A stretch of 64,000 nucleotides of DNA from Saccharomonospora cyanea NA-134 (GCF_000244975.1 NZ_CM001440.1:2650325-2714324); one strand, 5' to 3'. Numbered from the stretch's first letter, positions 32,047 through 41,576 are shown. The notes: generated by a model from the letters alone, not told the origin. Translations and numbers: made by a program.

Positions 32047-32541
32047 ATGGCGGACGCAGTGGCCGGTGTTGTCGAGCAGTGGCGGAAGCAGCGCCCAGAC
32101 GTCGACTTCGAGCCGATTGCCGTGGTGGGGCGCCTGATGCGCCTCTCCCGACTGTGGGACAAGGCGATCAAGGACTTCCTCACCCGGCACGGCGTCGACC
32201 CCGGCGAGTTCGACGTGCTCAGCACGCTGCGTCGAGCCGGCGAGCCCTACCGGCTCAGCGCGGGGGAGATCCTCGGCGCCTCCCTGGTCACCTCCGGTGC
32301 CATCACCCTGCGCATCGACCGCATGGAGGCCAAAGGGCTGGTCGAACGGGTACGCGACGCTTCCGACCGCCGCGTCGTCCGCGTCCAGCTCACCCCGAAG
32401 GGTCTCGCCACCATCGACGACCTCATCCCCCGCCACCTCGCCAACGAAGCCGACTTCCTGCGCGCCCTCGACCAGGACGACCGAGAGCGACTCGCCGACC
32501 TGCTCAGCGCCTTGCTCACCGACTACGAACACCGCACGTGA
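32047..32541 (+). CDS. MarR-family transcriptional regulator
   Basis: 164 residues, MarR fold: LMRLSRLWDKAIKDFLTRHG dimer helix, LVTSGAITLRIDRMEAKGLV recognition region and the wing VRDASDRRVVRVQLTPKG. The ATG is preceded by GAGGTG. MarR proteins sense aromatic or lipophilic ligands. Divergent placement from the hydrolase/imine-reductase operon and the repeated sites in between identify that operon as the target. No cysteine redox switch is present. Confidence 0.9.
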   Translation: MADAVAGVVEQWRKQRPDVDFEPIAVVGRLMRLSRLWDKAIKDFLTRHGVDPGEFDVLSTLRRAGEPYRLSAGEILGASLVTSGAITLRIDRMEAKGLVERVRDASDRRVVRVQLTPKGLATIDDLIPRHLANEADFLRALDQDDRERLADLLSALLTDYEHRT

Positions 32542-32946
32542 CGCATTCCGTCCACGCGGGCGACGACGCCAAGCGGGCTCCCAGCCGGAAGCGCACCACC
32601 CGGAGTGCGCTTCCGACGCCACCGGTCCTCGCCGCGAGCGCACTCCCGTGGCCGAGGACCGGGCGCCCGCCGCGGGCTTCGATGGCGGCCCACCGACTTG
32701 AGACTCAACAGCGGCGCAGAGGTCGTGCGGCGTCCTGCCTGCGCCCGCTCAACGCCGGACCACCCCGAGCAGGTCTTCGGTACCCGACCGCCACCCGGAC
32801 GGCGCGGGCCGGACAGCCAGCGGAGACCTGCTCGGACCCCGACACCGGATCTTGAGCGTTGTTTTTCCGCCATGCAGACATTAGCATCCGCATAGTGGAA
32901 ACAAGGGGTTTCCTGTGCCCAGTCGTTCCCGTCTCGCTAGCGAGGT
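32542..32946. other. Non-coding gap upstream of the malic enzyme operon, 405 bp
   Basis: Mostly G+C-rich with no credible gene. The last 70 bp become A+T-richer (GTTGTTTTTCCGCC, TTAGCATCCGCATAG) and hold the GGAAAC/GTTTCC repeat, so the operon promoter is probably there. Confidence 0.5.
32897..32913. promoter_or_regulatory. Inverted repeat GGAAAC-N5-GTTTCC upstream of the malic enzyme gene
   Basis: Perfect 6-bp arms around AAGGG, 36 bp before the start codon. GGAAA/TTTCC-type symmetry is common for IclR/GntR-class operators, including regulators of allantoin genes. The cognate regulator is not in the window. Confidence 0.42.
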
Positions 32947-32949
32947 GTG

Positions 32950-34347
32950 ATGTCGAGAACCAGTCCGGGTTACGCGATCACCGTGCGCGTCGACGCACCG
33001 GCCGACGCCGGTGCCACGAGTGGCCTCGTCGCGGCGGTGAGCCGCGCCGGCGGAGCGCTCACCGCGCTCGACGTCGTGGAGTCCCACGCCGACCGAATCG
33101 TCGTCGACATCACGTGCGACGCCACGGACGCCGACCACGCCGAGACCATCACCGCGACGCTCGGTGAGGTCGAGGGGGTGTCGGTGCGCAAGGTCAGCGA
33201 CCGAACCTTCCTGCTGCACCTCGGCGGCAAGCTCGAGGTCAACTCGAAGGTGCCGCTGCGGCATCGCGACGATCTGTCCCGGGCCTACACTCCCGGCGTC
33301 GCCCGGGTCTGCCGGGCCATCGCGGAGAACCCCGAGGACGTCCGGCGGCTCACCATCAAGCGCAACACGGTCGCGGTGGTCACCGACGGATCGGCCGTGC
33401 TCGGTCTCGGCGACATCGGCCCGGCCGCCGCGTTGCCGGTGATGGAGGGCAAGGCCGCGCTGTTCAAACAGTTCGCGGGCGTCGACGCGTGGCCGGTGTG
33501 CCTCGACACCAAGGATCCGGACAAGATCGTTGACATCGTCAGGGCCATCGCCCCCGGCTACGGTGGGATCAACCTCGAAGACATCGCCGCGCCCCGGTGC
33601 TTCGAGATCGAGCGGCGGCTGCGCGAGGAGCTCGACATCCCGGTCTTCCACGACGACCAGCACGGCACCGCCATCGTCGTGCTGGCCGCCCTCACCAACG
33701 CGCTGCGCGTCGTGGGCAAGGACAAGGGCGCGATACGCACGGTGGTGAGCGGGGTCGGCGCGGCCGGTCACGCCATCATCCGGCTGCTCCTCGCCCAGGG
33801 CGTACACGACATCGTCGCCTGCGACCGCCGCGGGATCGTGCACCGCGACCGGGACGGGCTCGACCCCGCGCGGAAGTGGATCGCCGAGCACACCAACCCC
33901 CGCGACGCCACCGGCACACTCGCCGAGGCGCTCGCGGACGCGGACGTGTTCATCGGGGTGTCCGCGCCGAACCTGCTCACCGGCGACGACATCGCCACGA
34001 TGGCCGACGACGCGATCGTCTTCGCCCTCGCCAACCCCGATCCGGAGGTCGATCCCTTCGCTGCCCGAGAACACGCCGCCGTGGTGGCCACGGGCCGGTC
34101 GGACTTCCCGAACCAGATCAACAACGTGCTCGCGTTCCCGGGGTTCTTCCGGGGCATGCTCGACGCCGGTGCACACGAGATCACCGACGCGGTGATGCTC
34201 GCCGCAGCCGGGGCCGTCGCCGACGCCGTGGAGCCGGAGCAACTCAACGCCGCCTACATCGTGCCCTCGGTGTTCGATCCCCAGGTCGCCCCCGCGGTCG
34301 CCGCGGCCGTCCGCGCCGCCGGGTCATCGGAGGGAGAGCCCCGATGA
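32950..34347 (+). CDS. NAD(P)-dependent malic enzyme with N-terminal ACT domain
   Basis: 465 residues. Residues 1-75 form an ACT-like regulatory domain ([20 protein letters not shown]). The malic enzyme core has the catalytic Tyr in [16 protein letters not shown], the metal-site region [17 protein letters not shown] with [10 protein letters not shown], the nucleotide fold [18 protein letters not shown] and [17 protein letters not shown]. The enzyme oxidatively decarboxylates malate to pyruvate. It heads a four-gene overlapping operon (DUF6986 aldolase-like, thiamine-binding, HTH) just upstream of the urate genes. This suggests a role in disposing of malate made from glyoxylate. ATG 32950 is used; a GTG lies one codon earlier. 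Confidence 0.92.
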   Translation: MSRTSPGYAITVRVDAPADAGATSGLVAAVSRAGGALTALDVVESHADRIVVDITCDATDADHAETITATLGEVEGVSVRKVSDRTFLLHLGGKLEVNSKVPLRHRDDLSRAYTPGVARVCRAIAENPEDVRRLTIKRNTVAVVTDGSAVLGLGDIGPAAALPVMEGKAALFKQFAGVDAWPVCLDTKDPDKIVDIVRAIAPGYGGINLEDIAAPRCFEIERRLREELDIPVFHDDQHGTAIVVLAALTNALRVVGKDKGAIRTVVSGVGAAGHAIIRLLLAQGVHDIVACDRRGIVHRDRDGLDPARKWIAEHTNPRDATGTLAEALADADVFIGVSAPNLLTGDDIATMADDAIVFALANPDPEVDPFAAREHAAVVATGRSDFPNQINNVLAFPGFFRGMLDAGAHEITDAVMLAAAGAVADAVEPEQLNAAYIVPSVFDPQVAPAVAAAVRAAGSSEGEPR

Positions 34348-35675
34348 CCGATTCCCGACCGATGGCCGACGACATCGAGAAAGGTGCTGCGCCAGTGGAC
34401 ACTCTCGCCGACGAGCTCGACATGCGCCTTGCCGACTCCGACGAGGAGCTGGCCGACCGGTTCCCCGGCGACCGGGGCGTGCGACAACCCGTACACACGG
34501 TGTACGTGCCGGGCGATCGCTACACCGGCGCGCTCCCCGCCGAGTGGGGTCGCCAGGCCCTCGCCGCGCTCGACGACCACGTGACCACGCCGGAGGAGTT
34601 CGGCGAGATCACTGGGATCACACCGGAAACGGTCTGTGAGGTGTGGCCGCGGGTGCGGGACAAGCTCGCACGGGAACCGATCGAGGATCTGCGCATCGAC
34701 TTCGAGGACGGCTACGGTACGCGGCCCGACGCCGAGGAGGACGCCGCGGTGACGGCCACCGCGCGGGCGCTCGCGACGGCGGTGCGCGACGGCTCCGCTC
34801 CGCCGTACCACGGGATCCGGTTCAAGAGTTTCGAGGCGGCCACCCGGCGGCGCGGGCTGCGGACCCTGCGACTGTTCGTCGAGGCGTTGCATGCGGCGGG
34901 CGGGCTCACCGACGGGTTCGTGCTCACCCTGCCCAAGGTCACGTCGGTGGCGCAGGTCGAGGCGATGGTGCTCGTCTGCGAGCGGCTGGAGGCCGAGCAC
35001 GGACTGCCCGCGCGCACCCTGCGGTTCGAGATCCAGGTCGAGACACCGCAGTCGATCCTCGGGCCGGACGGCACGGTGCTCGTGGCCCGGATGGTGCACG
35101 CCTCCGCCGGCCGGTGCACCGGGCTGCACTACGGCACCTACGACTACTCCGCCTCCTGCGGGATCGCGGCGGCCTACCAGAGCATGGAACACCCCGCCGC
35201 CGACCACGCCAAGGCGGTGATGCAGGTGACCGCCGCCGGCACCGGCGTGTTCCTTTCCGACGGGTCCACCAACGTGCTTCCCGTCGGCGACCGGGCAGCG
35301 GTGCACGCGGCGTGGCGGTTGCACGCCCGGCTGGTGCGCCGATCGCTGGAACGCGGCTTCTACCAGGGCTGGGACCTCCATCCGGCGCAGCTGCCGACCC
35401 GCTACCTGGCGACCTACACCTTCTACCGGGCGGGGCTGGGGGACGCGCTCGCCCGCCTGCGCGCCTACGTCGGCGGAGGGGACTCGGGCTATCTCGACGA
35501 ACCCGCCACGGCCGCGGCCCTGGCCGGGTTCGTGCTCCGCGGCGTCGACTGCGGAGGGGTCACGGCCGAGGAGATCGCCGCCGCTACCGGCCTGGACCCG
35601 GGCCGCCTCGCCGTGCTGGCCCGGCGACACCCCGAGAAGGCGTCGCCTCCCGGTAACCTGCGGGCATGCGGCTGA
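34344..35675 (+). CDS. DUF6986 family protein, HpcH/HpaI aldolase-like
   Basis: 443 residues. Motifs of the HpcH/HpaI/malyl-CoA lyase/malate-synthase-like superfamily are visible: [13 protein letters not shown] (acidic metal residues), [20 protein letters not shown] (metal Glu) and [13 protein letters not shown]. The C-terminal 60 residues form a small helical domain. The family often lies in actinomycete purine-degradation loci, but its reaction is not established to my knowledge. With malic enzyme in front (ATGA overlap) and glyoxylate-producing genes behind, a carbon-carbon ligation or cleavage involving glyoxylate or a related 2-oxo acid is plausible. It overlaps the next gene by 10 bases. 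Confidence 0.8.
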   Translation: MTDSRPMADDIEKGAAPVDTLADELDMRLADSDEELADRFPGDRGVRQPVHTVYVPGDRYTGALPAEWGRQALAALDDHVTTPEEFGEITGITPETVCEVWPRVRDKLAREPIEDLRIDFEDGYGTRPDAEEDAAVTATARALATAVRDGSAPPYHGIRFKSFEAATRRRGLRTLRLFVEALHAAGGLTDGFVLTLPKVTSVAQVEAMVLVCERLEAEHGLPARTLRFEIQVETPQSILGPDGTVLVARMVHASAGRCTGLHYGTYDYSASCGIAAAYQSMEHPAADHAKAVMQVTAAGTGVFLSDGSTNVLPVGDRAAVHAAWRLHARLVRRSLERGFYQGWDLHPAQLPTRYLATYTFYRAGLGDALARLRAYVGGGDSGYLDEPATAAALAGFVLRGVDCGGVTAEEIAAATGLDPGRLAVLARRHPEKASPPGNLRACG

Positions 35676-35944
35676 ACGCGGAATTCACCACGGAACCGTT
35701 CGTCGGTGAGGGGGAGCCGCCTGCTCATGCGCGAGCGGCTCTCCGCGCCGCCGAGGACGCCGGGCTCACCGTGGACTTCGGACCGCTCGGCACCGGTGTG
35801 TCCGGTGAGGACGATCGTCTGCTGCCGGCTCTGGAACGCATCGTGTCGGCCGCGCTGGCGAGCGGGGCGACGCGCGTGACGTTCCAGGTCGAGAAGGCCG
35901 ACGAGGGACCGGGGTCCGCGATGGGAGGGCGTTTCGGTGTCTGA
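35666..35944 (+). CDS. Thiamine-binding protein (MTH1187/YkoF-like small domain)
   Basis: 92 residues: [37 protein letters not shown] and [17 protein letters not shown]. This is the compact ferredoxin-like fold of thiamine/hydroxymethylpyrimidine-binding MTH1187-type proteins (formerly DUF77). It is nested between two genes, overlapping both (10 and 8 bases). Two thiamine-diphosphate enzymes, glyoxylate carboligase and AceE-type E1, are encoded just downstream. A link to cofactor supply or sensing is attractive but inferred. Confidence 0.7.
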   Translation: MRLNAEFTTEPFVGEGEPPAHARAALRAAEDAGLTVDFGPLGTGVSGEDDRLLPALERIVSAALASGATRVTFQVEKADEGPGSAMGGRFGV

Positions 35945-36338
35945 GGCGACCGGTCCCGAACAGGTCGGCTCCGATCCCGTGGTCCATCCACTCGTCGCCG
36001 CCGTGCTTCCGCTGGTGGAGCGCGTGAACGGCCGCGTCGTCGCCGTGGAGGAGATGTCGCCGTCGGATGTACCGCTGCGGTGGGAGGGCCGCACCGTCGC
36101 CGGTGTCCGGCTGCCGGGCGCCGACACCGGTGCGGGCCTGAACGCGCTGCTGGACGACGTGGCCACCGAACTGGGCGGGCCGCTGGCGGACCTGCCGCGG
36201 GCGGAGAAGCAGCGCGCCGTGCGGCTGCTGGAGGAACGCGGCGCGTTCCACTACCGCAAGTCCGCCGAAACCGTGGCCGAAGCGCTGGGCGTCACCCGGT
36301 TCACCGTGTACAACTACCTGAACCGCTTTCGAAGCTGA
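35937..36338 (+). CDS. HTH protein with YheO-type C-terminal helix-turn-helix
   Basis: 133 residues. The last 45 residues (RLLEERGAFHYRKSAETVAE, then ALGVTRFTVYNYLNRFR) match the helix-turn-helix of YheO-like regulators. The N-terminal part (VLPLVERVNGRVVAVEEMSP) is shorter than the YheO PAS-like sensor domain. The GTG at 35937 overlaps the preceding stop by 8 bases. As the only DNA-binding protein inside the block, it is the best local candidate for controlling the purine genes that start 160 bp downstream behind a palindrome. Confidence 0.72.
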   Translation: MSEATGPEQVGSDPVVHPLVAAVLPLVERVNGRVVAVEEMSPSDVPLRWEGRTVAGVRLPGADTGAGLNALLDDVATELGGPLADLPRAEKQRAVRLLEERGAFHYRKSAETVAEALGVTRFTVYNYLNRFRS

Positions 36339-36413
36339 TCCGGCATGACGTCGATGTCGGGGTTGACGTCGCCTCGACACTTGATCGATCCAGAATTCCC
36401 TCGGCCTAATTTT

Positions 36414-36428
36414 TCAACAAACTGTTGA
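36414..36428. promoter_or_regulatory. Palindrome TCAACA-AAC-TGTTGA upstream of uraD
   Basis: Perfect 6-bp arms with a 3-bp centre in the A+T-rich patch 71 bp before the uraD start, the only sizeable gap (160 bp) in the block from 32.9 to 49.5 kb. Probable operator of the urate-degradation operon. Confidence 0.5.
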
Positions 36429-36498
36429 CGTAGTGATGACCCACACGTCATCCTTTCGTTTGCCGGAATCAAAATTCCGCAATGCGAGAGGAGTGCGG

Positions 36499-36996
36499 GT
36501 GACTCTGGAGGAATTCAACGCCGCGACGGGTGAGCGCCTCATGGCCGCGTTGCTCGCGTGCTGCGACGCACCGAGGTGGGCCGAAACGGTCAGCGCCGGC
36601 CGCCCGTATCCCGACGCCGACGCACTCGTCGCCGCCGCCGACAAGGCGGCGGCGTCACTCGAAGCACACGAGATCGATCGGGCCCTGGCCGCCCACCCCC
36701 GGATCGGGGAACGCGCCGAGGGCTCGAACGTCGAATCGGCATGGTCGCGGCAGGAACAGTCCACGGTGCGACGCGACCACGCCACCCAGCAGGCGCTGGT
36801 GGAGGGCAACCGGGCCTACGAGGAGAAGTTCGGCCGGGTCTTCCTCATCTGCGCCACCGGGCTGTCCGCGGAGCGGATCCTCGCGGCGCTGCGCACCCGG
36901 TTGGGCAACGATCCCGAGCGCGAGGCCGAGGTCGTCGCCGACGAGCTGCGCAAGATCGCGGCCCTGCGCGTGCGGAAGTTGGTGACGGCGGCATGA
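36499..36996 (+). CDS. uraD: OHCU decarboxylase (2-oxo-4-hydroxy-4-carboxy-5-ureidoimidazoline decarboxylase)
   Basis: 165 residues, all helical. The catalytic histidine is His66 in the signature ALAAHPRIGERAEG; the usual WSRQEQ and FLICATGLSAERIL segments follow. It converts OHCU to S-allantoin, the third step of urate oxidation. The GTG at 36499 is set by GAGAGGAG upstream; earlier in-frame starts add residues foreign to the family. Translation is coupled to the HIU hydrolase gene by an ATGA overlap. It begins a tightly spaced run of eleven catabolic genes. Confidence 0.93.
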   Translation: MTLEEFNAATGERLMAALLACCDAPRWAETVSAGRPYPDADALVAAADKAAASLEAHEIDRALAAHPRIGERAEGSNVESAWSRQEQSTVRRDHATQQALVEGNRAYEEKFGRVFLICATGLSAERILAALRTRLGNDPEREAEVVADELRKIAALRVRKLVTAA

Positions 36997-37343
36997 GCGC
37001 CATCACCACGCACGTACTCGACACGGCGCTCGGCAGGCCCGCGACGGGCGTGCCCGTACGCCTGGAGCGGCTCGTCGTCGAGACCGACGGCACACCGCGG
37101 TCCGACCTGCTCGCCGTCGGTACCACCAACAGCGACGGGCGCGTTCCCGAGCTCGGCCCCGACCGGGTCGAGGCGGGGACCTACCAGCTCGTGTTCGACA
37201 CGGAGACGTACTTCGCCGCCACCGGGCAGATCGGGTTCTTCCCCCGGGTCCGCATCACCTTCCTGGTGGCCGACCCCGGGCAGCACCACCACGTCCCGGT
37301 GCTGCTGAGTCCCTTCGCCTACTCCACCTACCGAGGGAGCTGA
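36993..37343 (+). CDS. uraH: 5-hydroxyisourate hydrolase (transthyretin-like)
   Basis: 116 residues, normal length. The family hallmarks are both present: N-terminal THVLDTALGRPA and the C-terminal tetrapeptide YRGS that closes the active site. The enzyme hydrolyses 5-hydroxyisourate, the product of uricase, to OHCU. It is cytoplasmic with no signal or peroxisomal-type extension. It sits between uraD (4-base overlap) and uricase (5-bp gap), in keeping with coordinated urate breakdown. Confidence 0.95.
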   Translation: MSAITTHVLDTALGRPATGVPVRLERLVVETDGTPRSDLLAVGTTNSDGRVPELGPDRVEAGTYQLVFDTETYFAATGQIGFFPRVRITFLVADPGQHHHVPVLLSPFAYSTYRGS

Positions 37344-37348
37344 GCCTC

Positions 37349-38254
37349 ATGGCCATCGTCTTGGGCCCCAACCAGTACGGAAAAGCGCAGAACCACCTCG
37401 TGCGCGTGTACCGGGGCACGTCCCGGCACGAGATTCGGGACCTGACCGTGTCGAGCGCCCTGCGCGGTGACTTCTCCGCCGCGCACATCGACGGTGACCA
37501 GCAGGACGTTCTGCCCACGGACACCCAGAAGAACACCGTCTTCTCCTTCGCCAAGGAGAAGGGTGTGGGGGCGATCGAGGACTTCGCGCTCACCCTGGCC
37601 GACCACTTCGTCGCGCAGACCCCCGCCGCCGACGGGGCCCGCATCGAGATCGACGAGATGCCCTGGCAGCGCATCGACGTGGACGGCAGGGATCACGACC
37701 ATTCCTTCGTGCAGGGCGGCCTCGGCACCCGCACCACTGTGGTCAACGTGGACGGACGGGGCCCGGACCGCACCGCCCACGTCGTGTCCGGGATCAAGGA
37801 CCTGACACTGTTGAAGTCGACGGGTTCGGAGTTCCGCGGTTTCCTCAAGGACCGGTACACCACACTGGAGGAGACCGACGACCGGATCCTGGCGACCTCC
37901 CTGGTGGCGCGGTGGCGCTACGAGGGCACCGACGTGGGCTGGGACGAGACGTTCGAGTCGATCCGGAGCCTGCTGCTGGAACAGTTCGCCGAGATCCACT
38001 CCCGGGCCCTGCAGCAGACCCTCTACGGCATGGGGCACGCGGTGCTGGAGAAGCACCCCGAGGTCGCCGAGATCAAGTTCTCCGCGCCGAACAAGCACCA
38101 TTTCCTGGTCGACCTCTCGCCGTTCGGTGTCGACAACCCCGGCGAGGTGTTCTACGCGGCCGACCGTCCGTACGGGCTCATCGAAGCCAGCGTCGTGCGT
38201 GACGACGCGTCCGAGCGCGGATCCGCCTGGCACGCCGTGCCCGCCTGGGTGTGA
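37349..38254 (+). CDS. Urate oxidase (uricase)
   Basis: 301 residues, full-length cofactor-free uricase. Recognisable segments are VLGPNQYGKAQNHLVRVYR, DNTQK-type ligand loop seen here as LPTDTQKNTVF, GIKDLTLLKSTGSEFRGFLK and SAPNKHHFLVDL near the C-terminus. The two halves form the tandem T-fold domains. It oxidises urate to 5-hydroxyisourate with O2. Placement directly after uraH and before a permease gives a complete urate-to-allantoin set in three adjacent genes. Confidence 0.96.
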   Translation: MAIVLGPNQYGKAQNHLVRVYRGTSRHEIRDLTVSSALRGDFSAAHIDGDQQDVLPTDTQKNTVFSFAKEKGVGAIEDFALTLADHFVAQTPAADGARIEIDEMPWQRIDVDGRDHDHSFVQGGLGTRTTVVNVDGRGPDRTAHVVSGIKDLTLLKSTGSEFRGFLKDRYTTLEETDDRILATSLVARWRYEGTDVGWDETFESIRSLLLEQFAEIHSRALQQTLYGMGHAVLEKHPEVAEIKFSAPNKHHFLVDLSPFGVDNPGEVFYAADRPYGLIEASVVRDDASERGSAWHAVPAWV

Positions 38255-38275
38255 CCTCGAAGGAGGCGATCAGCA

Positions 38276-39730
38276 ATGGGGCTGTTCAAGCGCTCCTCGA
38301 AGTACCGTGGGCGGCCGGAGGACGAGACCTATCCCTTCCCGAAGCTGCTGGCTTACGGTACCCAGCACATCCTCACGATGTACGGCGGGGTCATCGCGCC
38401 CCCGCTGATCGTCGGCGGCGCCGCAGGCCTGTCCGCGACCGACCTGGCACTGCTCGTCACCGCGGGCCTGTTCGTGAGTGGACTCGCGACGCTCGTTCAG
38501 ACGATCGGACTCGGCCCGTTCGGCAGCCGGCTCCCGGTCGTGCAGGGCGCTTCCTTCGCCAGCGTCTCCACGATGGTGGCGATCGCCTCCGAGGGAGGCG
38601 TGCGCCCGGTGTTCGGGGCGATCCTCGTCGCCGGGCTGATCGGCCTCGTCGCCTCGTCGTTCTTCGCGCAACTCGTGCGGCTCTTCCCGGCCGTGGTGTC
38701 GGGCACGATCATCACGGTGATCGGCCTGTCCCTCATGCCCGTGGCGTTCACCTGGGCGCAGGGCGGCAGTGGCGCGGAGGACTTCGGGTCGATGGGCAAC
38801 ATCGGCTACGCGGGCCTCACCCTGCTGGTCATCCTGGTGATCAGCAGAGCGTTCCAGGGCGCGATCTCGCGCCTGTCGATCCTACTCGGGCTCGTGGCAG
38901 GCACGGTGGTCGCGGTGTTCACCGGCAAGGCCGACTTCTCCCAGGTCGGCGAGGCGGCGATCTTCTCCCTGCCGCGGGTGCTGCACTTCGGCGCACCCAC
39001 GTTCGAAGTGGGTGCGATCGTGTCGATGACGATCGTCGTCGTGGTCATCATGATCGAGACCACGGCCGACATCCTCGCCATCGGTGAGATCGTGGGCACC
39101 GAGGTCGACGAGAAACGAGTGGCGGGCGGGCTGCGTGCCGACATGGCAGCGACCGCCGTCGCCCCGGTGTTCGGCGCGTTCCCGTGCAGCGCGTTCGCGC
39201 AGAACGTCGGTCTGGTGGCGCTGACCGGCATCAAGAGCCGGTTCGCCGTGGCCGTCGGTGGTGGAGTGCTCATCGTGCTCGGCCTGCTGCCGGTGGTGGG
39301 CGCCGTGGTCGCGGCCATCCCGTACCCGGTCCTCGGCGGCGCGGGCATCGTGCTGTTCGGGTCCGTGGCGGCCAGCGGCATCCGCACGCTCGCCCGCGTG
39401 AACTACCAGGACAACCTGAACATGGTGATCGTGTCGGTCTCGATGGCGATCGGCATCATCCCCATCGCCGCGCCCGAGTTCTGGAACTCGTTCCCGGACT
39501 GGCTCGGCGTGGTGATGCACTCGGGCATCAGTGCCACGGCCGTGGTCGCCGTCGTACTCAATCTCGCCTTCAACGAACTCAAGATCGGCAACAGAGCCGG
39601 CGCTTCGGTGTTCGAGGCCGCGGAGACGAGCAGGGAGCGGTTCGGGGACACACTCGACGACGACATCCGCGGCGAGCCAAGGCCGGTGCCGCGCAGCAGG
39701 CCACGGCCCGCCGACGGGCAGGCAACCTGA
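38276..39730 (+). CDS. NCS2-family urate/xanthine permease
   Basis: 484 residues with about 14 hydrophobic segments. NCS2 signature elements are YGTQHILTMYGGVIAPPLIV, VQGASFASVSTMVAI and FAQNVGLVALTGIKSRFAVA. Proton-coupled import of urate or xanthine is the family function; adjacency to uricase favours urate. The ATG at 38276 follows AAGGAGG. The last 50 residues are charged and cytoplasmic. Confidence 0.93.
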   Translation: MGLFKRSSKYRGRPEDETYPFPKLLAYGTQHILTMYGGVIAPPLIVGGAAGLSATDLALLVTAGLFVSGLATLVQTIGLGPFGSRLPVVQGASFASVSTMVAIASEGGVRPVFGAILVAGLIGLVASSFFAQLVRLFPAVVSGTIITVIGLSLMPVAFTWAQGGSGAEDFGSMGNIGYAGLTLLVILVISRAFQGAISRLSILLGLVAGTVVAVFTGKADFSQVGEAAIFSLPRVLHFGAPTFEVGAIVSMTIVVVVIMIETTADILAIGEIVGTEVDEKRVAGGLRADMAATAVAPVFGAFPCSAFAQNVGLVALTGIKSRFAVAVGGGVLIVLGLLPVVGAVVAAIPYPVLGGAGIVLFGSVAASGIRTLARVNYQDNLNMVIVSVSMAIGIIPIAAPEFWNSFPDWLGVVMHSGISATAVVAVVLNLAFNELKIGNRAGASVFEAAETSRERFGDTLDDDIRGEPRPVPRSRPRPADGQAT

Positions 39731-39785
39731 CGAACGACGAATCTCCCGCGGACCCGCGGGGGAGATGGAAAAAGAGGCAACTTCC

Positions 39786-40601
39786 GTGACGCACTCCCTT
39801 CGCTTCGAGGTCAACTGTTCGATCCTGTTCACCGAACTGCCGCTGCTCGAACGGCCCGCTGCCGTGAAGGCCGCAGGGTTCGGCGGTGTCGAATTCTGGT
39901 GGCCGTTCCCCGAGGCCGTCCCGAGCGACGCCGACGTCGACCGGTTCGTCACCGCCGTCTCCGACGCCGGTGTCCAACTCGTGGGCCTCAACTTCTTCGC
40001 GGGTGACATGCCCGGCGGCGACCGGGGTCTCGTGTCGTGGCCCGGCCGCTCCGGCGAGTTCCGCGACAACGTCGACGTGGTCGTCGGCATCGGCGAGCGG
40101 TTGGGGACCAAGGGCTTCAACGCGCTCTACGGCAACCGTGTCGACGGTGACCCGGAAGCGCAGGACGACCTCGCCGTGGAGAACCTCGCGTTCGCGGCGG
40201 AGGCCGTGGCGCGCATCGGCGGCACGGTGCTGGTGGAGCCCGTCAGCGGGGCGCAGCGGTACCCGCTGAAGACCGCCGCCGACGCGCTCACGGTGATCGA
40301 CCGGGTCCGCGACGACACGGGCGCGACCAACGTCGGCCTGCTCGCCGACCTCTACCACCTCGCGGTCAACGGCGACGACGTCGACAAGGTCATCGCGGAC
40401 CACACCCACCGGGTGGCGCACGTGCAGCTCGCGGACGCGCCCGGCCGCAACCAGCCGGGCACCGGTGAGCTGCCGCTCGACCGGCAACTCACCGATCTGG
40501 AGGCGAACGGCTACTCCGGTTGGGTCGGCCTGGAGTACAAGCCGACCGGAGCCTCCGCCGACGGTTTCGACTGGCTGCCGCGCGAGCGGCGCGGCGCCTG
40601 A
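39786..40601 (+). CDS. hyi: Hydroxypyruvate isomerase (xylose-isomerase-like TIM barrel)
   Basis: 271 residues: RFEVNCSILFTELPLLERPA opening, GFGGVEFWWPFPEA, LVEPVSGAQRYPLKT and LLADLYHLAVNGDD, the pattern of Hyi. It interconverts hydroxypyruvate and tartronate semialdehyde, beside glyoxylate carboligase. The GTG at 39786 follows AAAGAGG; an ATG seven codons upstream (39765) is also in frame but lies against a poor site. It shares the operon with the next three genes of the glycerate pathway. Confidence 0.92.
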   Translation: MTHSLRFEVNCSILFTELPLLERPAAVKAAGFGGVEFWWPFPEAVPSDADVDRFVTAVSDAGVQLVGLNFFAGDMPGGDRGLVSWPGRSGEFRDNVDVVVGIGERLGTKGFNALYGNRVDGDPEAQDDLAVENLAFAAEAVARIGGTVLVEPVSGAQRYPLKTAADALTVIDRVRDDTGATNVGLLADLYHLAVNGDDVDKVIADHTHRVAHVQLADAPGRNQPGTGELPLDRQLTDLEANGYSGWVGLEYKPTGASADGFDWLPRERRGA

Positions 40602-40640
40602 CCCACCACCCCCTACAACGTCCGGAAAGGACAGACAACG

Positions 40641-41525
40641 ATGACGAACATCGCCTTCGTCGGCCTCGGCATCATGGGTAGTCCGATGTCGGTGCACCTC
40701 GCGAACGCGGGACACGACGTCGTCGGCTACAACCGATCCCCGGAGAAGACCAAGCCGTTGACCGACGCCGGAGGCCGAGCCGCGCACTCGATCGCGGAGG
40801 CGGTCGCGGACGCGGACGTGGTCTGTGTGATGGTGCCCGACTCCCCGGACGTCCAACAGGTGCTGACCGCCGAGGACGGCGTGTTCGACAACGCGAAGCC
40901 GGGCACGCTCGTGATCGACTTCTCCAGCATTCGGCCGGACGTCACCGTCACCCTCGCCGAGGAGGCGCGGCGCCGGGGCTTCCGGATGCTCGACGCGCCG
41001 GTGTCCGGTGGTGAAGCGGGAGCGAGGAACGCCGCACTGTCGATCATGGTCGGCGGTGAGGCCGCGGACTTCGAGGAGGCCCGGCCGCTGTTCGACACCG
41101 TCGGCAAGACGGTGGTCCACGTCGGGCCCAACGGTTCGGGCCAGACGGTGAAGGCCGCCAACCAGCTCGTCGTCGCGGCCAACATCCAGGCCCTGTCGGA
41201 AGCCGTCGTGTTCCTGGAGGCGTACGGCGTCGACACCGAGGCCGCCCTGACCGTGCTCGGCGGCGGACTCGCCGGCTCCGCCGTGTTGCAGCAGAAGAAG
41301 GGCAACATGCTGACGCGTTCCTTCGAGCCCGGCTTCCGCATCGAGCTGCACCACAAGGACATGGGGATCGTCACCGCGGCCGCCCGCGAAGCCGGTGTCG
41401 TCGTCCCCGTCGGCGCGCTGGTGGCCCAGCTCATGGCCTCCGCGAAGGCCGCAGGCGACGGCCAACTCGACCACTCGGGCCTGCTGCGCGGCGTCGAGCG
41501 CCTGAGCGGCCGCGCCGACCGCTGA
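40641..41525 (+). CDS. glxR: Tartronate semialdehyde reductase (2-hydroxy-3-oxopropionate reductase)
   Basis: 294 residues, beta-hydroxyacid dehydrogenase family. NAD-binding GLGIMGSPMSVHLANAGHDV, substrate loop DAPVSGGEAGARNA and the catalytic lysine Lys171 in GSGQTVKAANQ are all intact. The enzyme reduces tartronate semialdehyde, made by glyoxylate carboligase, to D-glycerate. The gene follows hydroxypyruvate isomerase by 39 bp with a GGAAAGGA site. Sequence alone does not fully separate it from 3-hydroxyisobutyrate dehydrogenase; context decides. Confidence 0.94.
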   Translation: MTNIAFVGLGIMGSPMSVHLANAGHDVVGYNRSPEKTKPLTDAGGRAAHSIAEAVADADVVCVMVPDSPDVQQVLTAEDGVFDNAKPGTLVIDFSSIRPDVTVTLAEEARRRGFRMLDAPVSGGEAGARNAALSIMVGGEAADFEEARPLFDTVGKTVVHVGPNGSGQTVKAANQLVVAANIQALSEAVVFLEAYGVDTEAALTVLGGGLAGSAVLQQKKGNMLTRSFEPGFRIELHHKDMGIVTAAAREAGVVVPVGALVAQLMASAKAAGDGQLDHSGLLRGVERLSGRADR

Positions 41526-41576
41526 TCCCGGGCGTCCGACGCCCGATCCGTCGAAACCGAAAAGGACGTAGAAACC

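Noticed and set aside
36433-36498. N-terminal extension of uraD by 22 residues
   Set aside because: The extension would begin next to the palindrome and lacks similarity; GAGAGGAG in front of GTG 36499 fixes the start.
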